Source: Ktedonobacterales bacterium
Lineage (GTDB): Bacteria > Chloroflexota > Ktedonobacteria > Ktedonobacterales > JADMIN01
Assembly (NCBI GenBank): GCA_025935235.1
Contig: JAICVT010000050.1
Coordinates: 1-17,573 of the forward strand
Direction of reading: 5' to 3'
Length of the DNA stretch: 17,573 nucleotides
A program made the translations under genes and the position numbers. Under the pieces are notes generated by a model. It saw only the letters and a list, made by a program, of their open reading frames with translations. It did no database searches and was not told the origin of the DNA. Each line of letters opens with the position of its first letter. The first letter of the stretch is position 1. Shown one piece after another: positions 6,721 to 14,161 of the stretch.

Positions 6721-8022
6721 CTACTCGCCCATGCAGGGCGGCATCGGGTACATCGCGGGGCGCTGGGCGACATCGAGCGGAAAGACCGTATAGTCGCCAC
6801 CATCTGGCTGCAATTGGGTCACTGCCATCGGCTTGTAGACGTTGACGCCACGGTCATCGAACCGTATGCGACCATAGAAGGTCATGATGTCGAGCTGCCT
6901 GAGCGCGCTGGCCACCCGCACCGGATCAAGCGAGCCAGAGGTTTCCAGCGCCTGCTGAAACGCGATCAGCCCCGCCGTCGAATCCGCTGCCTGGTAGGGA
7001 ACTTCCGAATAGTTGGGGAAAGCCTTCAGGAAGGCGGCGCTATAGACTTGTGGCGTGCTCCACAGGTCATCGCCGTGATAGTTGAGCGCGCTGGTCCATT
7101 GGGTCGCGCCGAAGATGTAGTTGCCCTGGGCGCCCAGGTTGGCGCGGAACTCTGACATCGCCGGGCCGACCGTGATGCCCACCGCCTTCGGCGAGAGGCA
7201 CAGCGCGTGGGCCTGGCGCGTGAAGAGAATGGCGTCTTGCAGGTGGCCGGCGACCAGCACAACGTCGGGATGTGTCAGCTTCATGGCCTCGATCTGCGGG
7301 CTGACATCGTCGGGATCGCGCGGATAGTATTGCTCGTAGACTACCTTCATGCCGCGCTCCTGCGCATACTCCGCCGCGCCCGCCAGCACCTCATGCGAGA
7401 ACGCCTCATCCGAGCCGAGCAGCGCCACTGTAGAGGCGCCGGGATCGCGCTGCAGCACGATGGCGATCACGCCGCGCAGATAGTCCTTGGCGGGTGAGAT
7501 GACGCTGAAAACGAACTTGTCTTTGGCGGAGTAGATGCTATCGGCTGAACCGTGGGTCGCCACCATCGGCACGCCCAACCGCTCGGCGACCGGCGCGGCG
7601 GCGGCGGTCAGCAGCGAGCTATACGGCCCCAGCAGGAAGTTCACATTGTCGTGCGTGACGAGCTTCTGGTAGAGCTGCGCTGTCAACGCCGGATTCGACT
7701 GGTCGTCATAGTAGTCGAGCGCCAGACGGTAGCGCTTGCCGCCAATCAGCAGCCCTCCCCGCTGGTTGATCGTGTTGATATAGAGCAGATAGCCATCCAG
7801 CGAGTAGCGCCCTTCTTCCACGTCTGGCCCGGTGATGGGGATCGTCACGCCGAAGGTGATCGTGCCAGCCAGCGGCGGGCTGGAGGTGATTGGCGCGCAG
7901 GCCGCCAGCGGCAGCAGGAGAGCCAGCCCCAGAAAGAGCGCGGCGACGACGATCTGCCGCCAGCGCGGCGCGGAGCGCCCACCATCGGCGCGGATGGCTC
8001 GCATCGTCATCGGCTGCGACAT
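6721..8022 (-). CDS. Second ABC transporter solute-binding lipoprotein
   Basis: A 433-residue receptor of the HAAT/Peripla_BP_6 family, only distantly similar to the livK-like protein. A basic N-terminus (through RSAPRWRQ) leads into a hydrophobic stretch and the lipobox LAAC, with Cys42 as the lipidated residue. The mature part shows FGVTIPITGP, YINTINQRGGLLIGGKRY, DDQSNP, FLLGPYSS and PMVATHG, a typical order for the first lobe. AGGAG eight bases before the ATG at 8022 supports this start; an ATG at 8046 with its own GAGGA would add eight residues. It lies 83 bp after the response regulator and 351 bp before livH. It could be a second receptor for LivHMGF with other specificity, or a ligand-presenting partner for the sensor kinase. 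The family is clear; the ligand is unknown. Confidence 0.9.
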   Translation of the reverse strand: MSQPMTMRAIRADGGRSAPRWRQIVVAALFLGLALLLPLAACAPITSSPPLAGTITFGVTIPITGPDVEEGRYSLDGYLLYINTINQRGGLLIGGKRYRLALDYYDDQSNPALTAQLYQKLVTHDNVNFLLGPYSSLLTAAAAPVAERLGVPMVATHGSADSIYSAKDKFVFSVISPAKDYLRGVIAIVLQRDPGASTVALLGSDEAFSHEVLAGAAEYAQERGMKVVYEQYYPRDPDDVSPQIEAMKLTHPDVVLVAGHLQDAILFTRQAHALCLSPKAVGITVGPAMSEFRANLGAQGNYIFGATQWTSALNYHGDDLWSTPQVYSAAFLKAFPNYSEVPYQAADSTAGLIAFQQALETSGSLDPVRVASALRQLDIMTFYGRIRFDDRGVNVYKPMAVTQLQPDGGDYTVFPLDVAQRPAMYPMPPCMGE

Positions 8023-8105
8023 CGAAGCATCTCCTGCCTGCCTCATTGTTCCTCATCACTGGCGCTCTCGCACCGGGCATCTCTTCGAGCATGGCGCCGG
8101 GCGTT

Positions 8106-8810
8106 TCACGACGCGGCGAAGCGATAGCCCAGGCCTGGCTCCGTCAGCAGATAGCGCGGCGCCGCTGGCTCTGGCTCGATCTTGCGGCGCAGGCGCTGCA
8201 CGTAGACGCGCAGATACTCGGCCTCGTCGCCATACTCTGGCCCCCAAACACGCTGCAAGAGCTGCCGGTGGGTCAACACTTTGCCCGCATGCGTCACCAA
8301 CTGCGCCAGCAGAGCGAACTCCGTCGGGGTCAGGCGGATCTCCTGGTCGTCGCGCCGGACGACGTGGCCCTCCAGGTCTACCACCAGCCCGCCGCCGAAG
8401 GTCTGCGCGCCAGATGCGGTCTGCTCGCCCTGCCACTGCGAGCGCCGGATCGCGGCGCGCACCCGCGCCAGCAGCTCCTCGACGCCGAATGGCTTGGTTA
8501 GATAGTCGTCGGCGCCCAGGTCGAGCGCGGCCACCTTGTCGGCCTCCGCGTCGAGCGCAGTCAGCGCGATGATCGGCGCATTCGAGCGCTCGCGAATCCG
8601 GCGACAGACCTCCAACCCATCCATGCGCGGCATCATGATGTCGAGCACCGCCAGTTGCGGGTTCTCGCGCTCCCAGGTTGCCAGCGCCTCCAGGCCGTTG
8701 CCGGCCTCGCTCACGACATAGCCGCGCGCGCGCAGATTGCGACACACAAAGTCACGCAGCGACGTCTCATCCTCCGCCACGAGGATACGCTGCCCACCGG
8801 GCGCTGCCAT
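8106..8810 (-). CDS. OmpR-family response regulator, KdpE-like
   Basis: A 234-residue DNA-binding response regulator. The receiver domain (about 8-122) has the acidic pair Glu13/Asp14, phosphoacceptor Asp57 in LDIMMP, Thr84 and Lys106 in LTKPF. The C-terminal winged helix (about 135-234) contains LTPTEFALL, GKVLTHRQLLQRVWGPEY, YLRVYVQRLRRKIE and EPGLGYRF, a sequence style closest to KdpE among OmpR relatives. GGGAGGG ahead of the ATG at 8810 fixes the start. It lies 64 bp downstream of the sensor kinase, which is surely its partner. No kdpFABC genes are in the window, so potassium control is not implied. Likely targets are the adjacent receptor/liv promoters, perhaps the paired TAAAC repeats at 6621-6697. 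Confidence 0.94.
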   Translation of the reverse strand: MAAPGGQRILVAEDETSLRDFVCRNLRARGYVVSEAGNGLEALATWERENPQLAVLDIMMPRMDGLEVCRRIRERSNAPIIALTALDAEADKVAALDLGADDYLTKPFGVEELLARVRAAIRRSQWQGEQTASGAQTFGGGLVVDLEGHVVRRDDQEIRLTPTEFALLAQLVTHAGKVLTHRQLLQRVWGPEYGDEAEYLRVYVQRLRRKIEPEPAAPRYLLTEPGLGYRFAAS

Positions 8811-8852
8811 AAAGCCCTCCCTTGCCACCGACGCTGTGGCCACTCGCAGATG

Positions 8853-8876
8853 TGTCGAGGTGTCGTTGTGTCGTTC
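8853..8876. repeat. Three 8-bp tandem units TGTCGNNN
   Basis: TGTCG recurs with an exact 8-base period at 8853, 8861 and 8869 in the short gap between the kinase and regulator genes, and the last unit reaches the kinase stop codon. It recalls the TGTCG core of the 10-bp tandem array at 1445-1477. It may be slippage-generated. No function is visible. Confidence 0.55.
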
Positions 8877-11721
8877 AGATCGTCTCGCTGGCGCTGACAT
8901 GCTCCCTGGCCGTCTGATCGGTCGCCTCAGCGCGCGGCGCGGCCTCCGCGGGCGCCAGCGGCAGCGTGAACGTGATCGCCGCCCCTTCAGCGCGCCGCTC
9001 AGCCCAGATGCGTCCGCCGTGCGCCTCGACAAACGCCTTGCAGATCGCCAGACCCAGCCCCGAACCGCTGCTGCTGCGATTCTGGCCGTGGCTGGCGCGA
9101 TAGAAGCGCTCGAAGATGTATGGCAGATCGCGCTCGTCAATCCCAGGACCGCTATCTTCCACTGAGATGGCCACCGCATCCGCCGCGCGCCGCGCGACCA
9201 CGCGCACCGCGCCATCGCCATAGGCGACCGCGTTGCTCAGCAGGTTGCTCAGCACCACCTCGATGCGCGCTGGCTCCACGTCAACCAGTGGCAGGTCGGC
9301 GGGCGCGTCAATCACGACCGGCGCATCGCCCTCCGGCAGACGTCGCGCCGCCTGGGTGAGCAGATCAGCGGGTGAGGTCGGCGTGCGGCGCAACAGCAGC
9401 AGACCGGCTTCGAGCCGCGAGAGGTCGAGCAGGTTACTGACCATCTGCGCCAGGCGATCCGCCTCCGCGCTGATGGTCAGCAGGAAGTGACGCTGGTCGT
9501 CCACTGGCCAGATGACGTCGTCTTGCAGCAGCGTCGAGGCATGCCCCTTGATGGCGGCCAGCGGCGTGCGCAGCTCGTGGCCCACCGCCGCCAGCAGCGC
9601 GCTCTTGAACTGATCAACCTCGCGCTCGCGTGTGATGTCGCGCAGCAGCAGCCCCTGACCCAGCGCCGCGCCCGCGTCGTCACGCACATCAAAGACGCGC
9701 ACCGTGAAGACACGCCCACCCGTCGCGCGCCCGGTCTCCAGCAGCCATTGCTGCGTCTCGCCCGCCTGCGCCCGCGCCAGCTCGCGCTCATAGCTCGCGG
9801 GCCGTTCCGCCAGCGCCGCCAGCGCGGCATGCACACTCGCCACGTTGCCGGAGACCAACTGGTCCTCTGGCATGGCGATCAGCGCGCGCACGCCGGGGTT
9901 GGCGTAGAGCAGCGCGCCATCGGCGCTGGCCAGCAGCAGGCCATCGGTCATGCTGCTCATGATGGCCGAGAGCGTCTGCCGCTCGGCGTTGGCCTGCTGG
10001 TAGAGCCGCGCGTTCTCCTCGGCGACCTCGCGCAGCCGCTCGTCGCTGCGCTCATACAGCACCGCATGCTCCCACGCCAGCGTCGCGTAGTTGGCGAAGG
10101 TCATCAGCAGGTTGACCTCGTTCTCGGTGAACGGCGTGGGCTGCGTGCGCTGCACCTCCAGCACGACAGCGCCCACGCGCTCGGTCAGGATCGGCAGCGC
10201 CAGCACGCTGCGGAACCCCTGCGCGTAGGAGCGCGCCGGAAACGCCGGGTTGCCATCGGCGATCATCTGCATCGGCGCGCCGTCACGCAGCGCCCGCACC
10301 GCGGGCTGGGCCGTGCCGTCGCTCGCCGCTGACTCCGTGGTGAAGCTGATCGGCTCGCAGCCCTCGCTGACCAGCGTGCGCAGGGCGCCAGGTTCATCTG
10401 GGACGAGCACCGCCGCCGCCTGCACGTCTACCAGCCGCCGCACCTCGCGGATGATCGCCTTGCCGACGAGTTGCGGATCGAGCGAATGCACAACCGCGTT
10501 CGAGGTGTCGAGGAGCGTGCGCAGCTCGGTCAACTGCATGGCGACATCGCGTTGCAGCCGCGCCAGCGTGCGCGCGACGCTGCCAACTTCATCGACCCGT
10601 GGCGTCAGGTCGGCGAGCGGCGAGAGATGGGCGGGCGCCGAGAGCATGGCAGGCGCGCCAGCCGCCATATCGGCGAAGGTGGTATTAGCCACTGTCAGGC
10701 GCCGCAGCGGGCGCACCACGCGCCAGACGAGAATCAGCCAGAAGAGCAGCCCGCCCAGCGCAAACAGCGCCGTCGCCACGCCCAGCCAGTCGCGGAAGTT
10801 CGAGATGGCCGCTGAGAGGTCTGAGGATGGGCGCTGCACCACGACCGCCCAGTGAACGCTCTTAATGGGCGTCGCACTGTAGAGCCATTCCTCACCATCC
10901 GCGCTCTGCGCCACCTGGGTCGCGATCTGCCCGCGCAGGGCCGCGCTCGCGCCGGGCAGATCGGCCAGCCCCGACTGCAACAGGCGCTCGCGATCGGGCG
11001 TGGCGATCAGGTTGCCCTGCTGATCGAGGATGCTGATGCGCAGCGTCTCGTGCTGCGCGGCCTGCGCATTCATCACGGCGTCAATCGGCGCGTTCAGGCC
11101 ATCGAGCAGCACGCCCACACCCAGTACCCCCAGCAAGCGCCCACTGGAGTCGCGCACGGGTAGCGTAAAATTCATGTCGGCGTTGAAGGTCGTCAGGTCA
11201 ACGATGCCGGCCTGGACTGTCACGCCGTTAGATGTCAGCGCGCGCTGAAAGAGCGGCTGTGCGGCGAAGCTGGCGTCCAGTGTGCGCAGATTGACCGGCT
11301 CGGACGCGCGCATGATGCCGGAGGGATCGAGCCAGTACACCTGGTCAATATCATGGCGCGCCGCCCGGAAGGCATTGAACGCCTCCAGCATGTCATCGTC
11401 CACTCCCTCGCGAATGGTGGGGAGCTGGCTGAGCGAGACCAGCGCGCTCTTGATCGTGCTCAGCCGCGTATCGGTGTCGATGGCGATCTCCTGCGCCAGC
11501 GCCACATCGGTGGACTGAATGTCGGAGAGAATCAGGCCGCGCCCCACGCGGTCAGCCTCGACACCCGTCGCCAGCACGATCAGCACGAACACCAGATACA
11601 CGCACAGCAGCTGCATCAGCAGCGAGCGGCGCACGAACTGCACGAAGTCAGGCGCGCCATCGCGCAGATTGCGCGACGCGCCCGCCATGCGTTCTCGCAG
11701 CTCGCTTCTCGTGATTCGCAT
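8875..11721 (-). CDS. Membrane sensor histidine kinase (Cache-HAMP-GAF-PAS-HisKA-HATPase)
   Basis: A 948-residue hybrid-domain sensor, not a hybrid kinase (no receiver). A short cytoplasmic start leads to TM1 (about 34-54), a large extracytoplasmic region (about 55-308) with Cache-like features (IDQVYWLDPSGIMRAS, MNFTLPVRDSSGRLLGVLGV), TM2 (about 312-336), a HAMP linker (about 337-400), a GAF domain (about 405-555) and a PAS domain (about 580-697). The kinase core follows, with phosphoacceptor His715 in GHELRTP, the N-box around Asn826 and Asn830, the G1 box DSGPG (856-860) and the G2 box GSGLGLAI (886-893). HELRTPLAAIKGHASTLLQ resembles KdpD cores and matches the KdpE-like partner. The ATG at 11721 has only a weak upstream site; Met12 is an alternative. 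It follows the CitE-like gene by 39 bp, so it is probably in that operon. An extracellular small molecule is the likely input. Confidence 0.93.
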   Translation of the reverse strand: MRITRSELRERMAGASRNLRDGAPDFVQFVRRSLLMQLLCVYLVFVLIVLATGVEADRVGRGLILSDIQSTDVALAQEIAIDTDTRLSTIKSALVSLSQLPTIREGVDDDMLEAFNAFRAARHDIDQVYWLDPSGIMRASEPVNLRTLDASFAAQPLFQRALTSNGVTVQAGIVDLTTFNADMNFTLPVRDSSGRLLGVLGVGVLLDGLNAPIDAVMNAQAAQHETLRISILDQQGNLIATPDRERLLQSGLADLPGASAALRGQIATQVAQSADGEEWLYSATPIKSVHWAVVVQRPSSDLSAAISNFRDWLGVATALFALGGLLFWLILVWRVVRPLRRLTVANTTFADMAAGAPAMLSAPAHLSPLADLTPRVDEVGSVARTLARLQRDVAMQLTELRTLLDTSNAVVHSLDPQLVGKAIIREVRRLVDVQAAAVLVPDEPGALRTLVSEGCEPISFTTESAASDGTAQPAVRALRDGAPMQMIADGNPAFPARSYAQGFRSVLALPILTERVGAVVLEVQRTQPTPFTENEVNLLMTFANYATLAWEHAVLYERSDERLREVAEENARLYQQANAERQTLSAIMSSMTDGLLLASADGALLYANPGVRALIAMPEDQLVSGNVASVHAALAALAERPASYERELARAQAGETQQWLLETGRATGGRVFTVRVFDVRDDAGAALGQGLLLRDITREREVDQFKSALLAAVGHELRTPLAAIKGHASTLLQDDVIWPVDDQRHFLLTISAEADRLAQMVSNLLDLSRLEAGLLLLRRTPTSPADLLTQAARRLPEGDAPVVIDAPADLPLVDVEPARIEVVLSNLLSNAVAYGDGAVRVVARRAADAVAISVEDSGPGIDERDLPYIFERFYRASHGQNRSSSGSGLGLAICKAFVEAHGGRIWAERRAEGAAITFTLPLAPAEAAPRAEATDQTAREHVSASETI

Positions 11722-11760
11722 CTCGCTGTGTCCTGCTGTCTCCCGCGCTCACAGCCAGTT

Positions 11761-12675
11761 TCAGCCTGAAAGCGCCTGCCCACGCTGCTCGACCTGCGCC
11801 GCCAGATCGAGGGTGCGCTGGGCGCGCGCCGCCACTGGATAATCAATGAATTGCCCGCCCACGCGCAGCGAGGCAACGCCCTGGGCCTCCGCCTCGGCAA
11901 AGGCCTCCACAATCGCCCGCGCCTGCGAGACCTCCTCCGCGCTGGGCGAGAAGACCGCGTTGACGATCTCCACCTGTCGGGGATGGATGCACGCCTTGCC
12001 CTGGAAGCCCAGCCGCCGCGCCTGCTCGGCCTCGACGCGCAGCCCGTCTTCATCGTGCAATTGCGCGTAGACCGTATCCAGTGGCGCCTCCAACCCCGCC
12101 GCGCGCGAGGCGATGACCAACTGCGCGCGCGCCCAGAGCAGCCCCTCGTGGCCGACAACCCAGGTCATGTTGGTGTCAAGGCTGAAGTCACCCGCGCCGA
12201 AGTTGAGTCGGCGCACGCGGCTCGACTCGCGCACGGTGGCGGCGATCTCGGCCATGCGCGCCACGCCAGCCGCAGTCTCGATGATCGGCATGACCTCGAT
12301 GGCGCCCGCCGCCAGTCCAGCCGCACGCTCAAGCTGAGTCAGCAGCCAGTCCACGGTAGCCAACTGCGCCGCCGATTCCGTCTTCGGGAGCACGACGCCA
12401 TCCAGCCCCGGCCCAACAATCGCGCGCAGGTCGTCGTAGGCGAATGGCGTTGTCAGCCCGTTCACCCGCACGAAGACGCGAGGTCTGGCCGCCGACGAGG
12501 ACTCGCCTGCTAGCCCATCGAGCGCTTTACGCGCCGCCAGCCGCGCCTGAGGCTTCTCGGCGATTGCAATCGCATCCTCCAGATCGAGGATGACGCCATC
12601 GGCTGCGCCGGTCAGCGCCTTCTGCGCGTGGCGCGACGAGGTGGCTGGCGCGAACAGCAGTGAACGTAATGGCAT
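11761..12675 (-). CDS. CitE/HpcH-family acyl-CoA lyase
   Basis: A 304-residue TIM-barrel lyase of the HpcH/HpaI-CitE family. Known relatives split citryl-, malyl-, methylmalyl- or citramalyl-CoA to acetyl-CoA (or propionyl-CoA) plus a keto acid, using Mg2+. Visible motifs are RSLLFAPA (4-11), DGVILDLEDAI (26-36), Arg70 in VRVNG, VVLPKTES, the metal ligand Glu133 in IETAAGV and Asp163 in FGAGDFSLD, and the C-terminal GKACIHPRQVEIVNAVFSPS (226-245). The domain is full length. AGGGA lies nine to ten bases before the ATG at 12675. It stands as a single gene, not with citD/citF, so it is not part of a classical citrate lyase complex. Between two CoA-transferases, a free CoA-ester lyase such as (S)- or (R)-citramalyl-CoA or malyl-CoA lyase is most plausible. 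The exact substrate is undetermined. Confidence 0.92.
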   Translation of the reverse strand: MPLRSLLFAPATSSRHAQKALTGAADGVILDLEDAIAIAEKPQARLAARKALDGLAGESSSAARPRVFVRVNGLTTPFAYDDLRAIVGPGLDGVVLPKTESAAQLATVDWLLTQLERAAGLAAGAIEVMPIIETAAGVARMAEIAATVRESSRVRRLNFGAGDFSLDTNMTWVVGHEGLLWARAQLVIASRAAGLEAPLDTVYAQLHDEDGLRVEAEQARRLGFQGKACIHPRQVEIVNAVFSPSAEEVSQARAIVEAFAEAEAQGVASLRVGGQFIDYPVAARAQRTLDLAAQVEQRGQALSG

Positions 12676-12702
12676 GGGACAGTTCCCTCACGAGCCACTG
12701 GG

Positions 12703-12730
12703 AGTTTAGCACAACACTACAAGAATTGAA
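12703..12730 (-). promoter_or_regulatory. Weak candidate promoter for the CitE-like gene
   Basis: In the 110-bp gap between CoA-transferase copy 2 and the lyase gene, the minus strand shows TTCAAT (12725-12730), 16 bases, then TAAACT (12703-12708). These match the sigma70 boxes only in part. The stretch is visibly richer in A and T than its surroundings. The lyase, kinase and regulator may have a start of their own here, besides read-through from 14012. Confidence 0.25.
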
Positions 12731-12744
12731 GGATAGCCGCAAGG

Positions 12745-12773
12745 CGCCGAGCGCGAATCCGATCGCCGAGCGC
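12745..12773. repeat. 10-bp direct repeat after CoA-transferase copy 2
   Basis: CGCCGAGCGC occurs at 12745-12754 and again at 12764-12773, just past the stop of the second CoA-transferase. The 19-base period is close to two helical turns. It may be incidental in GC-rich DNA or a protein-binding pair upstream of the lyase gene. Confidence 0.5.
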
Positions 12774-12785
12774 CCGCACGCCCGG

Positions 12786-14012
12786 CTAGAGCACGCCTTC
12801 CGTGCGTAGCGCCTCGATCTCCTCGGCGGAAAGCCCCAGCGCGCTATAGACCTGGGCGTTGTGCGCTCCGAGCGCGGGGCCAGTCGTGCGCACCTGGCCA
12901 GGCGTCTCGCTGAGGCGCGGCGCCACGTTCACCATGCGGATTGCGCCAATCGCCGGGTCACGCAGCTCGACCAGGCTCTCGCGCGCCTGAAACTGCGGGT
13001 CGGCAAAGACCTCGCCAATGTCGTGAACCGGGGCCGCCGCCACCTGCGCGGCCTCCAGCAGGCGTAGCGCCTCATCGCGCGGATGCTGGCGAATCCAGGC
13101 GCCAATGATCTGGTCCAACTCATCCACGTTGCGCACGCGCGCCGCGTTGACCGCGAAACGTGGATCCGTGCGCAGTTCCGGTCGCCCGATGGCGTCCATC
13201 AGCCGCTCAAAGATGGACTGCGCGCTCGCCGAGATGGAGAGCCACTTGCCATCACCGCACTGATACGAATTGCGCGGTGCGACATGATCGCTGCGGTTGC
13301 CGATGCGCCCGCGCACGATGCCAAACTGATCGAAGTCGAGCAGCGATGGCTCGACCAGCCGCAGCAGCGGCTCGCAGAGCGAGAGGTCAATCATTTGCCC
13401 TGTCCCACCCTGGGCGTCGCGCCAGTAGAGCGCCAGCATCACAGCATAGGCCCCCATGATCCCGGCGAGGCCGTCGGCCAGCGGCATATTGGGCAGCGTC
13501 GGCGGCCCATCGGGATGCCCATTGAGTGAGGCGAATCCGCTCAGCGACTCGGCCAGCGTGCCAAAGCCGGGGCGCTCGCGATAGGGGCCGGTCTGCCCGA
13601 AGCCCGTCACCCGCAGCAGCACCAGCCGCGGATTGATCTCGCGCAGCGTCTCATAACCGAGGCCCCAGCGCTCCAGCGTACCCGGGCGGAAGTTCTCGAT
13701 CACCACATCCACATCAGCGGCCAGCCGCTTGAAAAGCTCGGCGCCTTTTGGCTTGCTCAGGCTCAGCGTGATCGAGCGCTTGTTGCGCCCCATAGACTTC
13801 CAGAACAGCCCCTCGCCGTTCTTGGGCGTGCCCCAGCGCCGCTGGTGGTCGCCGACGACCGGCGCTTCGACCTTCAGCACGTCAGCGCCAAACTCCGCCA
13901 GATAGGCCGCCGACCAGGGCGCTGCCGCCATCGTCGCGATGTCGAGCACGCGCACGCCCTCCAACGCCATGCGCGGCGGTCCGTCACGCCTGGAATCCTG
14001 ACTCATTCCCAT
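12786..14012 (-). CDS. Family III CoA-transferase (CaiB/BaiF), copy 2
   Basis: A 408-residue CaiB/BaiF CoA-transferase, of family length. It shows LEGVRVLDIATMAAAPWSA (17-35), EFGADVLKVEAP (40-51), GRNKRSITL, VIENFRPG (104-111) and GFGQTGP, with Asp180 in PLADGLAG at the expected nucleophile position. The C-terminal half repeats features of copy 1, such as FADPQFQARE and LSETPGQ, so the two are paralogs, though clearly diverged. AAAGGGGAG lies upstream of the ATG at 14012; the ATGs at 14006 and 13970 are alternatives. It is first in the minus-strand array and faces the GntR gene across a 149-bp divergent region, so the regulator probably controls it. It likely loads CoA on the imported acid or recycles CoA from a product; the substrates are unknown. 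Confidence 0.93.
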   Translation of the reverse strand: MGMSQDSRRDGPPRMALEGVRVLDIATMAAAPWSAAYLAEFGADVLKVEAPVVGDHQRRWGTPKNGEGLFWKSMGRNKRSITLSLSKPKGAELFKRLAADVDVVIENFRPGTLERWGLGYETLREINPRLVLLRVTGFGQTGPYRERPGFGTLAESLSGFASLNGHPDGPPTLPNMPLADGLAGIMGAYAVMLALYWRDAQGGTGQMIDLSLCEPLLRLVEPSLLDFDQFGIVRGRIGNRSDHVAPRNSYQCGDGKWLSISASAQSIFERLMDAIGRPELRTDPRFAVNAARVRNVDELDQIIGAWIRQHPRDEALRLLEAAQVAAAPVHDIGEVFADPQFQARESLVELRDPAIGAIRMVNVAPRLSETPGQVRTTGPALGAHNAQVYSALGLSAEEIEALRTEGVL

Positions 14013-14050
14013 ACGATGCGCGCTCCCCTTTCGTGGCGTTGGGGCGCCGG

Positions 14051-14079
14051 TTGTAGGCGCGAAGAATATATTCTATATT
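14051..14079 (+). promoter_or_regulatory. Candidate promoter of the GntR operon
   Basis: TTGTAG (14051-14056), a 17-base spacer and TATATT (14074-14079) make a good sigma70-type match on the plus strand, about 80 bases before the GntR start. This is the most AT-rich spot of the window. On the minus strand a perfect TTGACA (14110-14115) exists, but no good -10 follows at 16-18 bases, so the divergent promoter is less clear. Confidence 0.5.
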
Positions 14080-14087
14080 GTGTATAG
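14064..14087. promoter_or_regulatory. Candidate GntR operator in the divergent region
   Basis: Two dyads overlap here: GAATATATTC (14064-14073, perfect) and CTATA-N5-TATAG (14073-14087). The second covers the proposed -10 box, a classic place for a repressor. FCD-type GntR proteins bind short palindromes of this kind, often beside their own gene. Autorepression and control of the facing CoA-transferase gene are inferred. Confidence 0.4.
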
Positions 14088-14161
14088 TTGTGACGCAGTC
14101 CGACCGTCTTGTCAAGCGCCGCCCGCCCAACGGGCGTCCATGCGTTGGAAAGGACACCCAC

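Noticed and set aside
9487..10332. 281-codon plus-strand frame opposite the sensor kinase
   Set aside because: GC-rich antisense shadow; the opposite strand has unmistakable kinase boxes.
8106..11721. Potassium-sensing KdpDE system
   Set aside because: The sensor lacks the KdpD N-terminal domains and kdpFABC is absent; only the catalytic core and regulator are KdpDE-like.
11761..12675. Citrate lyase beta subunit of a citDEF complex
   Set aside because: No citD, citF, citC or citX gene is near; a stand-alone CoA-ester lyase is more likely.
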